Program-made: the position numbers and the translations under genes
NCBI GenBank assembly: GCA_030737875.1
Contig: CM060909.1
Span: 26,247,659 to 26,311,658, forward strand
Length of the DNA: 64,000 nucleotides
From: Allium sativum
Lineage: Eukaryota > Streptophyta > Magnoliopsida > Asparagales > Amaryllidaceae
Reading direction: 5' to 3'
Shown: piece by piece, positions 22,748 through 34,100 of the stretch
How positions within the stretch are numbered: the stretch's first letter is position 1
Layout of the letters: each line of letters begins with the position of its first letter
Notes under the pieces: generated by a model
What the model saw: only the letters and a program-made list of their open reading frames with translations
Told to the model about the DNA's origin: nothing
Databases searched by the model: none

Positions 22748-24129
22748 AATACCCCCACACTTATCTTTTACTCGTCCTTGAGTAAAACAAGAAATGAAAA
22801 ACTAACTAGATAGGTCACACTTTCGTAGGAAACACGATTGCATTGAGCGTATGCAACAAGCCGTTAAACCTCTAGGTGTCCCTAGTAGGACGAGTGGTGT
22901 CTCGTGAGGGTTTTCAGCGGATACTACCCACAAAATCCAAATGCAGTATGCTATGATTCTAATGAAACTACATGAATGCAATGGACATATGCAAAAATAA
23001 AAACGAAAAATGAAAACACGACTTATTTCAGGAAAGTGGTACAACAAATTAAGTTAATAGTTTCTAATCAGTTGATTTTATTTTAGATACCTCAACTTGT
23101 CACAAATTTTCAATATAAATCAAGTTTTCAAATGTTAAATTCCAGTTTGGCCAGTTAGTTCGGTCGATAACATAGTGCAGCCATGAAATAGATTCTTAGT
23201 TTGCTTGGCACAGTTTGTAAAGTGGTATTCTAATTTTCTCATATATGGCTAGTTAAATCAATAAAGTCAAGAAGTGTTTGGGCATCATTGCTTATTCTTT
23301 ATTCTATAAAATTTTAAAATTTATGATTAAGTACATACACCTAACTTAGAAGACCAAGGTTTACCACCCATGCACTGCCTCGCGGACTAACGGAGAGTGG
23401 GTAAAGAGCTTGGCGGATTGTGCAGGCCGACTTTGACTTTGTCAACAACGTGTCGGTAATCATTAGGTGTCCAATCTCATAAAATGAGACCAATATATTC
23501 CAATGCTAACTTTGTCAACAACATGTCGGATAGAGCTTGGCGGGTTTGCACACCAACGCTCGATATACAAGCAATGTTGGATACCCTTGGATTATTATTA
23601 TTATTATTGAATTTATAAGCACAAAAAGAGAGTTACGTGAATTCAACTTAACACAACTTAGTTTTAAAGGTTTGACAAGCCATTATAAGTATTTTAAGTC
23701 CTCCACTTATTTAAACAAAGTCTACAATATAGAATAGATTTCATGGCCATCACCTAAGAATCTCCCTATGTACCGGTTACACTATCATCCCTCAAAATTA
23801 AACTTTTCATTATATTTCAAATTCGAACTTGGCTGAGAGAAAAAAATACTATCATCTGGCTAAAAATTGTAAACTTATTTCGTTGTATAAATTGAAAATG
23901 AGTCGTATTTTCCACAAAAAAAAAATTGGTATGTTACAACGATATAAAATGTATGATGGTCCTACATGAAAAGAAAGAAAGAAAAATTAAAGAAAAATCA
24001 AAAGAATGCAATGCAGACTCCCCCCACACTTGATTGAGATAGTGTCCCAACTGTCTAAGGCAGAAAAACAAAAATAAAATAAAAAATGAAAAAGAAAAAT
24101 AACAGAAAAAGAACGTGTACCACCTGATT
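22748..24129 (-). other. Athila 3' non-coding interior
   Basis: Between the pol stop and the 3' LTR lie 1.4 kb without a credible frame. They hold the polypurine tract (complement 22748-22762), a second purine-rich tract (complement near 24020-24032) and blocks shared with the older element. Many Athila elements have an envelope-like frame here; none is visible. Confidence 0.6.
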
Positions 24130-27100
24130 TCATGGTGGATGATCAGGCTCATGCAGATCGATAGGGTCATCTTCGTCATATTGCTCGAATTCCAAAAATG
24201 GTTTCAGTCGTTGACCGTTTACTTTGAAGACTTTTCCATCCCTAGGATTTTCAATTTCAACCGCTCCATGAGGATATACTGTTTTCACAACAAAAGGTCC
24301 AGTCCATCGAGATCTGAGTTTTCCTGGAAACAAGTGAAGTCTAGAGTCGTATAAAAGAACTTTTTGTCCTACGTTGAATTCCTTACGAAGTATGTTTTTG
24401 TCATGTTGGGCTTTGGTTCTTTCTTTGTAGATTTTCGCAATTTCATACGCCTCATTTCTTAATTCCTCTAATTCCGAAATTTGCAACTTCCTATGTGAGC
24501 CGGCTTTCTCTAAGTCAAAATTCAAAAATTTTATGGCCCAAAGAGCACGATGCTCCAATTCAAGAGGTAAGTGGCAAGCTTTTCCAAAGACTAATCGATA
24601 TGGTGACATCCCTAGATTGGTTTTATAAGCAGTGCGAAAAGCCCAAAGTGCATCAATCAGTTTTAAGGACCAATCTTTTCTATTGGAATTCACGGTTTTC
24701 TCAAGAATTTGTTTGATTTGTCTATTGGAAACTTCTACTTGTCCACTAGTTTGTGGATGGTAAGGGGTCGACAGCTTGTGGGTGATTGAGTATTTCTTGA
24801 GCAAGGATTCAAAAGCACGATTACAGAAGTGAGTGCCATTATCGCTAATGATAGCTCGAGGTGTGCCAAAGCATGAAAAGATGTTTTCTTTGAGGAACTT
24901 GACAACGACCTTGTTATCATTGGTTTTGGTCGGAATGGCTTCAACCCATTTTGAAACATAGTCTACCGCAAGCAAGATGTAAAGATTCCCAAATGAGTTA
25001 GGGAATGGTCCCATGAAATCGATGCCCCAAACATCGAATAGCTCAATCACTAGAATGGGGTTGAGAGGCATCATGTTCCGCTTAGTGATTCGACCCGTTC
25101 GTTGACATCGATCACATTTAGAGCAAAAATCGAAAGCATTACGAAAGAGTGTGGGCCAGTAAAAACCGCATTGCAATACTTTTGCAGCAGTTTTTCTTGC
25201 TCCAAAATGACCGCCACAAGCATGGTCATGTGAGAAAGAAAGAATACTTTGGTGTTCATGATCGGGCACACACCTTCGAATGATTTGGTCTGGACAGTAT
25301 TTGAAAAGATATGGGTCGTCCCAATAGAAGTTTCGAACTTTCAAGAGAAATTTTTGTTTATCTTGTTTCGACCATTCAGCGGGTGTTTGCTGTGTGACAA
25401 GATAATTCACAATGTCAGCGTACCAAGGGGTGTTAGAGATCGAAAGGATTTGTTCGTCAGGAAAATAATCATCGATTTGGGTATCATCAACATTTTTGTG
25501 CACAATTCGAGAGAGATGATCAACTACAACATTCTCAGAACCCTTTTTATCTCGTATTTCTATACCAAATTCTTGAAGAAGAAGGATCCAACGAATCAAA
25601 CGGGCCTTGGCATCCTTTTTAGAAAGAAAATATCGTAAGGTCGCATGGTCAGTGTAAACTATGACTTTGGATCCTATGAGATATGGTCTGAATTTCTCAA
25701 GAGCGAAAACAACTGCCAAAAATTCCTTTTCAGTAGTTGAGTAATTCAATTGGGCCTCGTTTAAGGTTTTACTAGCATAATAAATGACTCGAGGAAGTTT
25801 ATCGATTCGCTGGCCCAAGATGGCTCCAATAGAAAAATCAGAAGCGTCACACATAAGTTCGACGGGTTGAGTCCAATCAGGGGGTTGAATGATGGGAGTT
25901 ATGGTCAAGATTGACTTAAGAGTTTCAAAAGATGTTTTGCAATCATTGGAAAATTCAAACTTTACGTCTTTGGCAAGTAAATTCGAGAGAGGTTTTGAAA
26001 TTTTCGAGAAATCCTTAATGAATCTTCTATTGAATCCCGCATGGCCAAGAAATGAACGACCATCTTTGACAGACTTAGGAGGAGGTAAACTAGCAATCAA
26101 ATCGATTTTGGATTTATCGACTTCAAGGCCATCTTTTGAGACGACATGACCTAGAACTATCCCCCTTTTTACCATAAAGTGACATTTTTCCCAATTAAGC
26201 ACGAGTGATTTCTCCTTACAACGCTTAAGGACGAGTTCTAAATGAGTGAGGCATTGGGAAAAAGATGATCCATAGATTGAAAAATCGTCCATGAATATTT
26301 CCAAGAATTCTTCCACCATATTAGAGAAAATACTCATCATACACCTTTGGAAAGTCGCGGGGGCATTACAAAGACCGAAAGGCATGCGACGATAAGCAAA
26401 GGTTCCAAAGGGACAAGTAAAGGTGGTCTTATGTTGATCTTCTAAAGCAACAGGAATTTGGTTATAGCCAGAGTATCCATCGAGAAAACAATAGTACTCA
26501 TGTCCCGCTAAGCGTTCGAGCATTGGGTCAATAAAAGGCAAGGGAAAATGGTCTTTTCGTGTGGCTGAGTTGAGCTTTCGATAGTCAATACACACACACC
26601 ATTTTGTTTTGATTTTTGTTGGGACGAGTTCATTACTGTCATTTTTGATCACAGTGACTCCCGACTTCTTTGGTACAACTTGTACCGGACTCACCCAAGT
26701 ACTATCAGAGATGGGATATATGATGTTATTGTCTAGACATTTGATTATCTCCTCCTTGACCACTTCTCTCATGTTTGGGTTTAATCGCCTTTGAGCCTCA
26801 CGGGTGGGTTTAGCCTCATCAACTAAATGTATGCGATGTTCCACAATTGATGGGCTAATTCCTTTTATATCGCTAATTTCCCACCCCAAGGCGTCTTTAT
26901 TTTCCCGTAAAATTTCCAAAAGTTTTTCTTCTTGGTCCTCGGTAAGATCAGAGGCCAAGATTACGGGAAAAGTTTGTGATGGGTCCAAGTATGCATACTT
27001 AAGGTCGTGTAGCAATGGTTTGAGGTCCAACTTGGGATGTTCGTGTGTGTCCACATTGGTCAATATTCTTTGGTCAGATTCAGATGGAGAAAGTGTAGAT

Positions 27101-29568
27101 TCAAGAAATTCATTTAGTTCAGAAACGTATTCGAGCTCATCGAAATTGGAGTTGAAATTGTCAAGACACATTTTCATGGCTTCAGAAGTGTCATTAAAGG
27201 ATTCATCAACGGTGGTTTGAATCATGTCGATTTCATTGATCTCAAAATCCCTAGGTTGTTTGTTGAGATTAAAGATGTTCAACTCAATAGTTAGATGCCC
27301 GAAGGAAAGTTGAAGTTGACCGTTCCTACAATTAATGATAACATTTGAGGTTGCTAAAAAGGGGCGTCCTAATATCAACGGGATTTGAACATTGGGATTT
27401 GGGACAAGCTCGATTTCTAGAACTATGAAATCGACAGGGAAGTAAAACTGTTCGATCTGTATTAAGACATCTTCGATTATTCCCAATGGCTTTTTGACAA
27501 ATCGGTCAGCTAGCTGAAGAGTGATGTTTGTTGGCTTAATCTCCCCCAGTCCAAGTTGACGATAAACAGTATAAGGAAGAAGATTAAAACTGGCACCAAG
27601 ATCGAGTAGGGCTCGAGAGATGTGAGTGTTTCCTATTTTACAATCAATGATAGGGCATCCAGGGTCTTTGTACTTGACTGGGGCAAGATTCGAAAGAATA
27701 GAACTTGTATTCGCAGTCAGAAAGGCGGTTTTTGGGACATTAATTGCACGTTTTTGTGTACACAATTCCTTAAGACATTTAGCATATTGAGGGATTTGTT
27801 CAATGGTGTCTAAAAGAGGAATGTTCACACGAACTTGCTTGAAAATTTCCAAAATTTTATCGAAATTTGCCGCTTTCTTCTTATTATTGAGTCTATGGGG
27901 AAATGGAGCTATAGGTTTTTCGACTCTACGATCAGTTTCATCATTCGAGGAAGAAGGTGGTAGGGGTGTAGAAGATGAAATGTTGGGATTGCCAACATTG
28001 ATTTTCAAAGGTGGGTCGGGTTTGCCGACACAAAGAGAAGAACTGTTGGGATTGCCAACATTTAAGGAAGATGGAGGTTTAGAAGAACTGGAATTTGTAG
28101 CCGTTAAGTGATCATCAAGCTTTTGTATTTGGGTTGAGTTCAAAGCTTTGTCAGGGTTGCCAACATTATTATCAATCCCCTTTTTAGATCGAAGGGTTGT
28201 AACAACGTTGACCGGATTGTGGTTTTCATCCTCACAAGAATTTAGAGTACGAGAGTTATATTTTGGATTCACCTCGGGTTGACTAGGCAACTTTCCTTTC
28301 TTATTACTTTTCATTAGTTCCTTCATCATTTGTTCGAGTTTAACATCTTGATTATTTATTTGTTTTTCTAATCGAACAATATCTTGTGACGGTTGAGAAG
28401 ATTGAGAGGATTGGTTTGATGATTGAAAATTGGGGTGCCTATAAGGTTGTTTGGATTGAGGTGCAACTTGAGAGGTTTGAGACTTGGGAGATGAAGCTTG
28501 GCAATTCGGGTTGGGGATAAAGGGTTGCATGTGAGATGGGTTTGCCGAATTATTATGGTTTGACCAAGAAAATTTTGGGTGGTTTCTCCAACCAGGATTG
28601 TATGTGGATGAGTAAGGATTATTTTGAGCTATAGCATTGGCTTGGTCCTGAGAGTAATAGTGGGGTAACCCTTCTCCGGCTTGAGGAGTTTGATTTTCTA
28701 AAGGAATTTAGCTTGGGCCCACGACATGCACTCCTCTGGTAGAAGTGCGAATGGGAACACGAATCGATTCCCATTGCATGTCCTTTTCAGAATAGTCTTC
28801 TAAGAACCGCCAAGCTTCATCGGTTGTTTTAGACATAAAATCTCCTCCACACATTGATTCTAATTGAGTTCTAGTCTGATAGTTCAGCCCTTCATATGCA
28901 ATTTGACATAAGTGATCTTTTAGAATTCCATGATGAGGGCAACTATATAATAGCTGGTTGAATCTCTCAAAGCATTTTGAAAAAGTTTCCCCCTCATTTT
29001 GAAAAAAATGATTTATCTCGGTTCGGATTTTTAGAGTTTTATGGAAAGGGAAAAACTTTTTCAAGAATGCAGTGACAAATTCATCCCAACTTCTTATGGA
29101 ATATCTTGGAAGAGAATTTAGCCATCTTTTAGCGCTTTCAAGTAGTGCAAATGGAATTAGCCTTAGCTTGATCGATTCGTTAGATAGTTGTTGCATTTTT
29201 GTTGTGGAAGCATACAATTCAAATTCACTCAGAAATTCATAAGCATTTTCAGATCCCGTAAACTTTGTTACCCCTTGGATAAAAGAATGTTTTAGCTAAA
29301 AATTGTTTCCTTCAGCTGGTGGGAACACAATGACAGATGGTTGAACGGTCCTAGTAGGATAACATCGATCACGAAGAGACAAGGGTCTATCCATTTGGAT
29401 ATTGAGGTTTTGAAAGTTTTGATTTATTTGGTTTTGATCCCCAAAGTTTGGAAAGTTTTGATTCACTCGATTTTGATCCAATTCGGTTGGAAAATTTTGG
29501 TTGATTCGAGAACCCCTAGGAGAATTTTGTTGGCTGACACTTTTTTCACTCATTGTTGTTAGATGCAA
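24130..29568 (-). pseudogene. Athila gag-pol polyprotein with two nonsense codons
   Basis: One minus-strand frame of 1812 codons, starting at the Met at 29568 and ending at 24130, interrupted only by TAG at 29298-29296 (residue 91) and TAA at 28710-28708 (residue 287). The order is gag (retrotransposon gag core, about 90-285, with SAKRWLNSLP and RFNQLLYSCPHHG), a Ser/Asn/Pro-rich linker holding repeated VGNPN-type words (about 480-530), aspartic protease with the Athila-style DLGAS (Asp 656), RT with FMDD (Asp 1094-1095), RNase H ([12 protein letters not shown]), and integrase with an HHCC finger and catalytic IDFMGP (Asp 1517) and SDNGTHF. RT before integrase identifies gypsy. No frameshift is seen over 5.4 kb. 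The frame is too broken for a single product, but pol alone (28530-24130, 1466 aa) is open. Confidence 0.93.
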
Positions 29569-31043
29569 GCACAGAAATTAGCTACAATGAAATTTTCTGT
29601 CCTTATTGGCTCCTAACCCAAAATTATAAAGTGACGCGTTTGATTACTTAGATCAAAAGATTTCTCAGCCAGTTAACGGACAGGAGTTATCGGTGCACCA
29701 GGAATCACCCTAGCAATGCAGCCGAAGGTTTAAGTACCTTCAGAGTAACAACCGATATAATATTTACGAATCACCGTAATATTTATAAACGGTTATTTCT
29801 CTGCCGTAGTCTAGACACCGAGAAATAATTCGTTCCAAATGAATCAACTATCACAATACAATTAAGCCTTAGATGAGTCCGTGACTCCCTTAAGTCCAAC
29901 GTCTAACCGTTATTATTAGTCAGATTCTACGATGAAATACAATTTGTGGGCTAAGGAAAGGGTGATGAAATCCCTCACCTTATGTGAATTGGGGTATTGC
30001 CCTTAACAGAATGAATAAAAATGCAGAAATAACAACAATCACATAAAACAATTGCAGAAATTAAAAAAAATTACATTCAAGCCGCTGCCCTGCAGAATTT
30101 TTTTACAACAATTGTCGATATATATTTTTTTCTTTGCAGCAGAGCACCTGTAGTGTTTTAAAAATTTCTCACCTTGATCGGCAGTCCTCTAGTGAATTTG
30201 GGAAGCGCTAGCGCGTTCACACCCCACTTGGTGTGCAACCGCTCCAACAATTCGAATTTTGTTTGCAAGTTGACTGATTTTTGAATCTCTTTGTTTGTTG
30301 TGTGGGCCTTTTTTCGCTTCTAACTCTTTTTTTTTTTTTGAAGAAAAGACAAGGTAGAGAAACAACAAATTAAGAACTAAATTGGAAGGAAGAAATAAAA
30401 TTAAAAACTAAACTAAACAAAAACAATTTACTCTAAAACAAAATCCGACACTCGCTCAATCAATTAAAACACTTTTTTTTTTGGTTTGTTTGAGAAGAAA
30501 ATAAAATAATAAAAAAAAACTAGACTAACCAAACACAAAAGAAAAGAAACAAGCTAAAGTAGACTCCAACAAAACAAAGCGATAAAACCTGACAAAGAGA
30601 CAAGAACAAAGCGACAACACTCACGCACCCAATTGGCAGATCACACGCACTCAGCCGGTCACAAAATGAGCGTACACAACCCTAAGAACGAACCAGGCTT
30701 GACTATCCAATTATTGTAATATATATAAAAAAATCACGCTAGTCCAATTATGAGACAATCACGCCCCCTATTTCTTTGATTTCCCAAGCGCACTTCCTTT
30801 ACTTTTCAGGAAGCAAATCACAAGTATGAAATTTATTTCTTCAAATCAACCACAAAAGAAATGACTATAAAACAGTGCCACACACACAAGCTTCAGCAAG
30901 TCACACACAGAACAGCGAACAGTGAGACCGAAAAGAAACAGTCAACAATGAAAATCCCTTCCTTCTTTGATACCCCTTCTCTTTTATGTTTCAACCCAGA
31001 TAAATCACGCACAAAACAAAAAAATCAACTCAGACCTTCCTTT

Positions 31044-31079
<36 letters not shown>

Positions 31080-32175
31080 CTTCTGGTCTCGAATCAACTC
31101 AGCTTGATTCTAATCGAATTGGGTTTTTAATCGGATTTAGGAGTTGCGATTTGGAGGACCGGGAGGTTTTTGCTAGCGCAGGAAGATGTATGGGCGGTGG
31201 TTGAATGTTGGGGTGAAGTGGTGTTTGCAAGGAGACTTGGCAGTTGCGGAGGCAATGAAAGGGGAGGTGCTGTTGGTGTTGGACGTGAGGCGGGTTGGAT
31301 GCAAGTGGGTGGTTTGCGTGTTGGTGTAGGGTTAGAAAATGGAAGAAGACAGTGGCTTTGTAGTAGAGGATGGGTGTGAATTTTGAATGGCGTGGATCTA
31401 CAGAGAAGAAAATAAGGGAAAGAAATGTGAGAAAAGGGAGAGAATTAAAAGCAGAGAGGGAAATAAGGGAAAAATTAATGAAAAGATATTTTTTTTTTCG
31501 AGAAAGAAATCAGGTTGTAATGGTTAGGTAAGAAGGGAAAGAAATGAAGACAGAAAAAAAAAAAAGAAACTGAATAAAAATGGGCAAGTCTTTTTTTTTC
31601 TCTGTTTAGTTGATGGCAGTACCAATCAAATTGATAAACCAAATTACTAAACCAGATATTTTTTTGAATTGGAATGGAATTCAAAAATGGGAAAGAAATC
31701 AGAGGATAAGAAAAAAAACAAGTTTTTTTTTAGAAGATTATGGCTACAACTATCAATACCAAATCAACAAAATGAGATTTTTTTTTTTGAAAGTTTGGAA
31801 AAGAAGATAGGGAATCAAATGTATTGAAAAACAGGAAAGAAAGCCGTGAAAGAAAAGAAACAAAATGAGAAAGAATTGGCAAGTTTTTTTTTAAATGAAG
31901 AGAGAGAGGAACTTGTAAAAAGGAATAGACTGAGAAAAAAGAAAGAAAGAAAGAAATAAAAGAAAAACTAGCAAGATTTTTTTTTCCTTTTTTTTGGAGA
32001 TTGAAATATCAATAAATAATATCCAATATACCAATCAAGAGTTTTTTTTTTCTACTGAACAAATCAAAAAAAAAAAAACAAAAAAAAAAAAAAAAACAAA
32101 ACAAAACTAACACGAATCAGAATTAAATAAATAATAAAATTTAACGTTACCTCACCGGCAACGGCGCCAAAAACT
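29569..32175 (-). other. Athila 5' leader
   Basis: The 2.6 kb between primer-binding site and gag have no supported gene. It is rich in homopolymers (for example a T run at about 31044-31077 and several A- or T-runs at 31480-32095), and one G-rich island at 31140-31380 gives a chance open frame on the plus strand. Long untranslated leaders are usual in Athila elements. Confidence 0.6.
32155..32169 (-). other. primer-binding site, tRNA-Asp
   Basis: Minus strand TGGCGCCGTTGCCGG, six bases inside the 5' LTR boundary. It is complementary to the 3' end of tRNA-Asp, the usual primer for Athila elements. Confidence 0.8.
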
Positions 32176-33320
32176 TGGTCGTCGCTAATCTATGAATTAG
32201 AAAAGCGTGATATTTAAATTAAATTCTGCAAGCATACAGGTCGAACACAGGGAGTTGTAATTAAAAATTATTATCTATTTATTCTTGGGCGAGTTAGACA
32301 ATAGTTGGGGGTTGGTTTTGAAAACAAAGCTATTGAATTTACTATGGACCTAAATCTAATCAGATCAATGCCAAATTCAACCACAAAAACGAAGAACAAA
32401 TACTAGAAATGAACAATAAACAAAAAACAACAGAAATTAAATTAGTATTGCCGTTGAATCTAATCAATGGTCAATCCTAATAAGCAATAGAAATAACACT
32501 AACAATTCGTGTTCTACCCAAAACTAATTGAGTAGATACACAATTTGTTATATAAGAAAAGTAAATAAACTAGAACAAAGGAGAACTTTATTAAAACTAA
32601 ATGACAGTAAGAATACAGAATAATTGCACAAAAAAAAATATGGCATTCCTTTACAATGATACAGTGGTCTTTTTATACAGGATGTAGCCTTCTCCCTTAT
32701 TTGAATACAAGGCCCACAGAATAAATACATGAAAATATCCTTTCCAGAATGAAGGAATATTCCTTGCTTGATTGAAGAATTGTAATTAATGTCCTTCCTT
32801 TTGATGCATTGCACAGTCAGTGAGAAGATAAGGATGTGTTTAATTGAAGATGTGTGATTAAAACATTCCCTTCTTTTTGCATGGCAATTAAATACGATTA
32901 ATTGGATTTGAATTCTTGAGGGGATTATGCTAAAATTCAAAAATCCTTATTAAGTGCATGCATTATATACATACATAAGAATATATACATATAACACATC
33001 ACTATTCCATATATTCTTCATAGCAAAGGGGCAGTGTGAATGTTCCGTTCGTTGGCAAAAAATGAGCTTGACGGGGATCGAACTCAGGTCTCTTAATACA
33101 AATCTCTATGCTTTTACCAGTGAGCTACAACTTCTTTTGGGATTAAGAAAGTGTTGACATAAGGAAGTAGCTTTTTCTTTGTAGTTGGCCTTTAATTTGA
33201 AATGAAAGAGGCATCACTTGACAATCTGTAAATACACATAAAAATACCCAAAGTATCATTTAATTATTTACAAAAGATAAAATATAAGAGCATGAAATAA
33301 ACACATTTTTATGTTAATCA
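32176..33320 (-). repeat. 5' LTR of Athila element
   Basis: 1145 bp, direct copy of 21589-22747. On the minus strand it starts TGATTAAC at 33320 and ends CGACGACCA at 32176, next to the primer-binding site. Confidence 0.9.
33050..33138 (-). ncRNA. tRNA-derived (SINE-like) segment, second LTR copy
   Basis: Same A-box and B-box arrangement as 22478-22565, as expected for the other LTR. The B box GAGTTCGATCCCC is unchanged; the A-box region has one difference (TAGCTCACTGG). Confidence 0.5.
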
Positions 33321-33325
33321 TTGCC

Positions 33326-34100
33326 ATATGTATCTTAAGAAACTTTTTTCTGATTCATTAGATATCGTAGTTTTTTCTTTTGATTTCTTTCCTTTCTTAA
33401 TAAAATTATGCAAAATTTTAACTCAATATAACTTTTTCATCATATTCGAAATCTTCTAATTGAAATCTATTCGATGGCTTTTTTAAAAAATATTTACAAA
33501 ATTATAATCCAGATAATCCCTTCTATCAAAATTATTTCAATATTGATTTTCATTTTCCATTTCCATAAAACTCATACAGATGTTGAAAATTATTTTAAAA
33601 AGGAAAATTATTACATTGACATTGAAAGTCATTTTGATGGTGCGAATTAAGTTCATAGGAAAAATAATTGAAGTTAGAAGAGATTGTAATTTTGTTTGTT
33701 TTCAAAATTCTGACTTGGATTATTTTGAAATTTTGTCTGCTTTCAAATGTGTTGATACTGTAACAAAAGCCATTCCCACAATCAAAGTTTTCTCAACTTA
33801 ATTTTTGTTGCATGTACTGTTTGTGAAAATAAGTATTTTAATTGAAATTATCATGATATGCATTAGAAGAATATCAAAACTATTACAATTTGGAAAAAAT
33901 CCATTATTTTGATTACAATTTGGACAAAATCCATTATTTTGATTGTTTTTAAAATTTAGACTTAGCTTACTTTAACCATAAACTAACTTCCTTGAAGTTT
34001 ATTTAGATATTCATTCAACATAAATTTGTTACTTCAATTTTCAACCATTTTTTTTCGTTTAAATTATGCAAAAACGAGATTAAATAATTTTGAACAAATA
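33326..34100. other. AT-rich sequence right of the Athila insertion
   Basis: Continuation of the sequence interrupted at 21584 by the young Athila. Very AT-rich, with fragments that read Asn/Tyr/Phe-rich on the plus strand (for example NPFYQNYFN near 33510). No domain is recognised; the open frame at 33580-33801 is unsupported. It may be the rest of the older Athila-like element. Confidence 0.35.

Larger units (their letters stand above)
21589..33320 (-). mobile_element. Ty3/gypsy Athila-type retrotransposon, 11.7 kb, complete ends
   Basis: Direct repeats 21589-22747 and 32176-33320 are the LTRs (TGATTAAC to CGACGACCA on the minus strand). The 5-bp target duplication TTGCC flanks them at 21584-21588 and 33321-33325. 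The primer-binding site complements tRNA-Asp (TGGCGCCGTTGCCGG, plus-strand 32155-32169), a known Athila trait. A polypurine tract abuts the 3' LTR (complement at 22748-22762). One long gag-pol frame lies between, preceded by a 2.6-kb leader. There is no envelope-like frame between pol and the 3' LTR. LTRs are about 98% identical by eye apart from a short tandem duplication of 15 bp near 21650. Confidence 0.93.

Noticed and set aside
31170..31379. Gly/Val/Arg-rich open frame in the Athila leader
   Set aside because: Short, on the opposite strand to the element, and in a G-rich island; no support.
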